Assembly: GCA_045617525.1 (NCBI GenBank)
Contig: JAZLIT010000082.1
Location: 1 to 18,190, forward strand
Length of the DNA: 18,190 nt
DNA from: JAZLIT01 sp045617525
GTDB lineage: Bacteria; Bacillota; Bacilli; Bacillales_A; Planococcaceae
Direction of reading: 5' to 3'
Part shown: one piece after another, positions 14,618 to 18,190 of the stretch
Position numbering within the stretch: position 1 is the stretch's first letter
How the letters are laid out: every line of letters starts with the position of its first letter
Translations under genes and position numbers: made by a program
Notes under the pieces: generated by a model
What the model saw: the letters and a program-made list of their open reading frames with translations, nothing else
Databases searched by the model: none
Told to the model about the DNA's origin: nothing

Positions 14618-14622
14618 TCCTT
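14618..14622 (-). promoter_or_regulatory. Ribosome binding site deciding the marR start
   Basis: AAGGA on the minus strand is 10 bp from the ATG at 14607 but only 1 bp from the TTG at 14616, so the ATG is the likely start. Confidence 0.6.
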
Positions 14623-14687
14623 TAATTAAAATAACATAATTAAATCGAACCGCTAGCTCCGCCTATTATAATTACTACTTTATTTTG

Positions 14688-14750
14688 TAGTTTATATAGG
14701 ACACGCCTCTAAGCAATTAGTTTAAAATTAAACTATATATCAATAAACTA
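14688..14750. promoter_or_regulatory. Likely MarR operator: perfect palindrome with flanking half sites
   Basis: TAGTTTAA (14718-14725) and TTAAACTA (14728-14735) are perfect inverse copies with a 2-bp gap, the size and shape of MarR-family operators. The related octamer TAGTTTAT lies at 14688-14695 and its exact inverse ATAAACTA at 14743-14750, flanking the central site. The group lies 80-140 bp upstream of the marR start. It is the only striking palindrome in that gap, which suggests autoregulation. Confidence 0.5.
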
Positions 14751-14803
14751 TATTATAATCCATCTTTTATTTCAACCTGGTTATCCGATTTAAATTAACA
14801 ATC

Positions 14804-14847
14804 AAAAAAAACTACACCTGCTGCATTGTGCAACATAGTGTAGTTTT
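14804..14847 (-). terminator. Rho-independent terminator of the DAHP synthase gene
   Basis: AAAACTACAC (14808-14817) pairs with GTGTAGTTTT (14838-14847). On the minus strand the hairpin ends in eight T. It starts 7 bp after the stop codon of the gene. Confidence 0.88.
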
Positions 14848-14854
14848 AAATTAT

Positions 14855-15940
14855 TTATGACTTTAAATCATATTGCTTCATGAATTTTAAAATTTCATCG
14901 TAGTACGCATTGAATGTTGGAATGTCCATTTGTTGTTGCTGATCTGATAATGCAACTGATGGATCTGGGTGTACTTCTGCCATTACGCCGTCTGCCCCAA
15001 TTGCAATTGCTGCTTTCGTACATGGTAATAATAAATCGCGACGTCCTGTAGAGTGCGTCACATCTACCATTACTGGCAAGTGTGTTTCTTGTTTTAGAAT
15101 CGGAACAGCTGATATATCTAATGTATTACGTGTCGCTCTTTCATAAGTACGAATACCACGTTCACATAAAATGATGTTTTGATTCCCTTTAGACATAATG
15201 TACTCTGCTGCATGAATGAACTCGTCAATTGTTGCTGCAAGGCCACGTTTTAATAATACAGGCTTGTTTAACTCACCCGCTGCTTTTAATAATTCAAAGT
15301 TTTGCATATTACGTGCACCGATTTGAATAACATCAACATAGTCGAATGCTTCTTCTAAATCAGATGGTGTCACGATTTCAGTAATTACACCTAAGCCATA
15401 CTCTTTACCAACTTGGCTTAAGATTTTTAGACCATCTAAGCCTAAACCTTGGAAGTCATAAGGAGATGTACGTGGTTTATAAGCACCACCACGAAGTAGC
15501 TTTAAGCCTTTTTCTGAAATTGTAGCTGCAACTGCTGCTACTTGCTCATACGATTCTACGGCGCATGGGCCAAATACGAATGAAGGTAAGCCTTGACCAA
15601 TTGCTTCGCCATTAACGTTTACAATTGTATCTTCTGATTTTTCTTTACGCGAAACTAGTAATTCTTTTTTCTTACCAGAATCTAATTGCTTTAAAGCTGT
15701 TTTAAATATTTGTTTAAAAATATAGTCAACCGTCATCTGGTTTAATGGACCGTTATTGTGTTCTTTAATTAAATCTAACATATGACGTTCACGCATCGGA
15801 TCATAACGTGTAACACCTTGTTTCTCTTTAATTGCACCTATTTCTTCAACTACTACAGCACGCTCATTAACTAATCGTAAAATTTCTAAGTTTAAATTGT
15901 CAATTTGACTACGTAAACTCTCTAAATCTTTTTGGCTCAT
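14855..15940 (-). CDS. aroA: Bifunctional chorismate mutase / DAHP synthase
   Basis: It condenses phosphoenolpyruvate and erythrose 4-phosphate to DAHP, the entry of the shikimate pathway; the fused N-terminal AroQ-type chorismate mutase (about 1-88, starting LESLRSQIDNLNLEILRLVNERAVVVEEIG) converts chorismate to prephenate and also serves as the allosteric sensor in this family. The synthase part (about 110-355) has GPCAVES, LRGGAYKPRTSPYDFQG, LLKRG and DVTHSTGRRDLL. Length, 361 residues, matches the Bacillus fusion enzyme, known there as aroA (also aroG). A ribosome site GAGGGGG precedes the ATG. It has its own promoter and terminator. The name aroA should not be confused with the enterobacterial EPSP synthase gene. 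Confidence 0.95.
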   Translation of the reverse strand: MSQKDLESLRSQIDNLNLEILRLVNERAVVVEEIGAIKEKQGVTRYDPMRERHMLDLIKEHNNGPLNQMTVDYIFKQIFKTALKQLDSGKKKELLVSRKEKSEDTIVNVNGEAIGQGLPSFVFGPCAVESYEQVAAVAATISEKGLKLLRGGAYKPRTSPYDFQGLGLDGLKILSQVGKEYGLGVITEIVTPSDLEEAFDYVDVIQIGARNMQNFELLKAAGELNKPVLLKRGLAATIDEFIHAAEYIMSKGNQNIILCERGIRTYERATRNTLDISAVPILKQETHLPVMVDVTHSTGRRDLLLPCTKAAIAIGADGVMAEVHPDPSVALSDQQQQMDIPTFNAYYDEILKFMKQYDLKS

Positions 15941-16025
15941 AATTCATTTCCCCCTCATCAATCGTACCCTGCTCTTTCAGAACGCTGAAATTTATGATAC
16001 ATTTTAAAATAATAATAATAATCTC

Positions 16026-16054
16026 ATTATAATAAATAAATGTAGGAATGTCAC
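16026..16054 (-). promoter_or_regulatory. Sigma-A promoter of the DAHP synthase gene
   Basis: On the minus strand GTGACA (16049-16054) and a perfect TATAAT (16026-16031) are 17 bp apart. The leader of about 80 bases contains a small hairpin, TTTCAG/CTGAAA (15976-15991). No T-box or trp-type attenuator is visible. Confidence 0.7.
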
Positions 16055-16063
16055 GCATTTTAA

Positions 16064-16093
16064 TTTAGCGATTCAACTCGCTAAAGTGTTTTT
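16064..16093 (+). terminator. Terminator-like hairpin upstream of the FtsA-like gene
   Basis: TTTAGCG (16064-16070) pairs with CGCTAAA (16079-16085), loop of eight, followed after three bases by TTTTT. No gene on the plus strand ends before it, so it may be a leader element or an insulator against upstream transcription. The gap between the stem and the T run weakens the terminator reading. Confidence 0.35.
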
Positions 16094-16108
16094 GGACTAT
16101 TCAGGGAA

Positions 16109-16122
16109 AGGAAGCGTTTTCA
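16109..16122 (+). promoter_or_regulatory. cre-like site overlapping the ribosome site of the FtsA-like gene
   Basis: AGGAAGCGTTTTCA agrees with the cre pattern TGNAANCGNNNNCA except at the first base. It ends one base before the TTG start codon. Because it shares its GGAAG with the ribosome binding site, part of the match could be chance. Confidence 0.4.
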
Positions 16123-16123
16123 T

Positions 16124-18190
16124 TTGAGCCAAAAATTATTTGCACTTGATATCGGTACGCGCTCTGTCGTTGGAATTATTTTAGAGGAATCAGGGAATCA
16201 CTTTCACGTTGCAGATATTCTTGTAAAAGAGCATAAAGAGCGTGCCATGGTCGACGGACAAATCCATAATGTAGTATTAGTTGCTGAATTAATAAGGGAG
16301 ATCAAAGTTGAGTTAGAAAAAACACATGGTCCCTTAAATAAAGTAAGTGTTGCCGCAGCTGGACGTGCTTTAAAAACAGAACAAGCAACTATTAAAGTAG
16401 ATATAAAAAACCGACCTATCTTTACTGATGAAGATATTAGTCGATTAGAGTTACAAGCAGTGCAACAAGCGCAGCAACAGCTTCTTCAGCATAAAGAGGA
16501 TAGTTCTACTAGCCATTATTATTGTGTTGGCTATTCCGTGTTATATTATCGATTAGATAGGGAAGAAATTGGCAGTTTACTTGACCAGCAAGGCGATTTA
16601 GCAGAAGTTGAGGTAATTGCTACATTCCTACCACGTGTCGTTGTAGAGTCCCTACTAGCGGCCTTAAAACGTGCGGATTTAGAAATGGAAGCATTAACAC
16701 TTGAGCCAATCGCTGCAATTAACGTTTTAATTCCACCATCAATGCGTCGATTAAATGTTGCTCTCGTCGATATTGGTGCTGGTACATCAGACATTGCAAT
16801 CACAGATCACGGTACCGTTGTTGCTTATGGAATGGTTCCAACTGCAGGTGATGAAATTACAGAAGCACTTAGCGATCATTACATACTGGACTTCCCTGTT
16901 GCAGATCTCACAAAGCGTAAACTACATACCGACGAGGAAATATTAATTCAAGATATTTTAGGCTTTGATCAATATTATCCAAAAGAAGAGGTAATCGATG
17001 CAATTCGACCTGCAATTAAAAATTTAGCTGCCTCAATTGGCTTTGAGATATTGCGTTTAAACAATCAAAAAACACCAAAAGCAATAATGCTCGTTGGCGG
17101 AGGTAGTTTAACGCCAGAAATTACAACTGAAATCGGAAAAGTGTTAAATCTGCCAAGTAATCGTGTAGCTGTAAGAGGTATTGATGCAATTCAAAATTTA
17201 ACAAAAGAGGATTCAATTCCTGTTACACCTGAGCTCGTTACGCCAATCGGAATTGCTATTGCAGCAAAAAAAGCCCCAATTCAATATATGTCTGTGACAG
17301 TAAATGACCAGATTGTTCGACTTTTCGAACTAAAAGAGATGACGGTTTCCGATGCCTTTTTAGCAGCCAATATTCGCGCGAAACAATTATATGGGAAACC
17401 TGGACATGCGCTCTCAATAACTGTCAACGGACAGGCGATTTTCATTCCCGGCGGACACGGGACGCCTTCTGAAGTTTTAGTAAATGGTATTAAAGCGAAC
17501 ACTAAAACCTTGATTAAATCAGGCGATTCAATCTCACTTATTCTCGGGAAAGATGGGGAATTAGCCAAAGCAAAAGTACGTGACTTAATTGATGATAGTC
17601 TAATTAAAACGATTACGATTGCAGGTGTAACCCATACGATTAAGCCACGTGTGACAGTCAATAATCAGCTCGTTGATTTTGATACTGATTTAAAAGAACG
17701 CGATGAACTTAAATTTGAAGCACCTGAAACAGCTGAGCAAATTTTTGATTTCATCAAACAAACACATTTATTAAAACAGTTTAAAACATTTTCTATTTTA
17801 ATTGATTCTAAACCGGTGCACTTACCACAGTTTACCTCTGAATTATTTATTAATGGCAAGCCTAGTAAACTTACATATCCAATCAAGGATGGGGATGATC
17901 TAGCCTTCCAAACTGCAGATTTACCAACTGCAGAACTCATTGCATCCCAGTTAAATATAAGACTTGAAAACCGTATTATTGTAACGTTCCAAGGTGAGCA
18001 GGTTGAGCTGTTTTGCGAGGGAAATGAAGTGAAAATGAATGGCCATCTCATTGACAAGGACACTCTTGTTTCAAATGGTGCAACTGTTCAATTCACTAAA
18101 AAAGAGGATATTAAATGGATTTTCCAAGACGTTTTCCGATTTTCTAATTGGCAGCTTCCAACTACTTTTAAAGGACACTTCAATATTTTA
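16124..18190 (+). CDS. FtsA/PilM-like actin-fold protein with C-terminal repeats (3' end outside window)
   Basis: The open frame runs for 689 codons from a TTG with AAAGGAAG upstream and leaves the window without a stop. Residues 1-385 form an ASKHA/actin-like ATPase fold: phosphate-1 loop FALDIGTRSVVG (6-17), an inserted region with CVGYSVLYYRLDREEIG and EVEVIATFLPRVVVESLL like the SHS2 (1C) subdomain of FtsA, phosphate-2 loop VALVDIGAGTSDIAI (about 211-225) and the adenosine motif MLVGGGSL. This fold in FtsA and PilM binds ATP and tethers partners at the membrane or in pili. From 389 on there are four repeats of about 62 residues, each with a [VFM]N[GN] strand and a [GR][DA] turn exactly 14 residues later. 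FtsA itself is near 420 residues, so this is not the cell-division FtsA. Its partner and function are unknown to me. Confidence 0.8.
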   Translation, partial: MSQKLFALDIGTRSVVGIILEESGNHFHVADILVKEHKERAMVDGQIHNVVLVAELIREIKVELEKTHGPLNKVSVAAAGRALKTEQATIKVDIKNRPIFTDEDISRLELQAVQQAQQQLLQHKEDSSTSHYYCVGYSVLYYRLDREEIGSLLDQQGDLAEVEVIATFLPRVVVESLLAALKRADLEMEALTLEPIAAINVLIPPSMRRLNVALVDIGAGTSDIAITDHGTVVAYGMVPTAGDEITEALSDHYILDFPVADLTKRKLHTDEEILIQDILGFDQYYPKEEVIDAIRPAIKNLAASIGFEILRLNNQKTPKAIMLVGGGSLTPEITTEIGKVLNLPSNRVAVRGIDAIQNLTKEDSIPVTPELVTPIGIAIAAKKAPIQYMSVTVNDQIVRLFELKEMTVSDAFLAANIRAKQLYGKPGHALSITVNGQAIFIPGGHGTPSEVLVNGIKANTKTLIKSGDSISLILGKDGELAKAKVRDLIDDSLIKTITIAGVTHTIKPRVTVNNQLVDFDTDLKERDELKFEAPETAEQIFDFIKQTHLLKQFKTFSILIDSKPVHLPQFTSELFINGKPSKLTYPIKDGDDLAFQTADLPTAELIASQLNIRLENRIIVTFQGEQVELFCEGNEVKMNGHLIDKDTLVSNGATVQFTKKEDIKWIFQDVFRFSNWQLPTTFKGHFNIL

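Noticed and set aside
14617..14760. A standard sigma-A promoter for the marR gene
   Set aside because: Several TATAAT-like stretches exist in the AT-rich gap, but none has an acceptable -35 at 16-18 bp, so I left it unassigned.
17281..18063. Two long minus-strand frames (126 and 132 codons) opposite the FtsA-like gene
   Set aside because: The plus-strand frame has coherent domain and repeat structure throughout. The minus frames are serine- and isoleucine-rich and lack ribosome sites.
1..18190. CRISPR arrays, tRNA or rRNA genes
   Set aside because: No spaced direct repeats, cloverleaf or rRNA sequence was recognised on reading either strand. This was by eye, so a covariance-model scan could still find a missed short RNA.

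Overview
The window looks like chromosomal DNA from a low-GC, AT-rich Firmicute. Protein similarity (CcpA, AcsA, ArgJ, DAHP synthase and the AcuABC set all resemble the Bacillus forms) and the gene order point to Bacillales, most likely a Planococcaceae-type organism such as Lysinibacillus, Solibacillus or a relative. The genus is inference from memory, not a search result.

Layout. Positions 1-657 hold a decayed ISL3-family insertion sequence: a transposase with a nonsense codon, a frameshift and an internal deletion, into which a highly structured 214-bp repeat (372-585) has been placed. Its right end lies a few bases from the end of argD. Positions 664-4808, minus strand, are the compact arginine operon argC-argJ-argB-argD, with a good sigma-A promoter flanked and overlapped by two ArgR/AhrC-like boxes. 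Positions 5002-9349 are the acetate-utilisation locus: acsA (minus) diverges from acuA-acuB-acuC (plus), with a CodY-like box between them. Positions 9396-11333 (minus) are an ECF-type sigma factor followed by two membrane-anchored proteins that I do not recognise; the second gene is a candidate anti-sigma factor. Positions 11481-11918 are a GNAT acetyltransferase gene split by one in-frame stop codon.

Positions 12009-12950 encode an EpsC-type serine O-acetyltransferase. Positions 13046-14044 are ccpA, 14185-14607 a MarR-family regulator, and 14855-15940 the bifunctional chorismate mutase/DAHP synthase, all on the minus strand. In Bacillus subtilis the last gene and ccpA are neighbours; here the marR gene sits between them. 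From 16124 to the window end runs the start of a large gene for an FtsA/PilM-like actin-fold protein. Its C-terminal half carries four regularly spaced ~62-residue repeats.

How it fits together. Much of the window is central carbon and nitrogen control: CcpA (global carbon control), AcsA under probable acetylation control by AcuA and AcuC, arginine synthesis under ArgR-type control, cysteine synthesis entry, and shikimate pathway entry. Five rho-independent terminators separate the units. The least explained parts are the nested structured repeat, the ECF sigma module, and the repeat-bearing FtsA-like protein.
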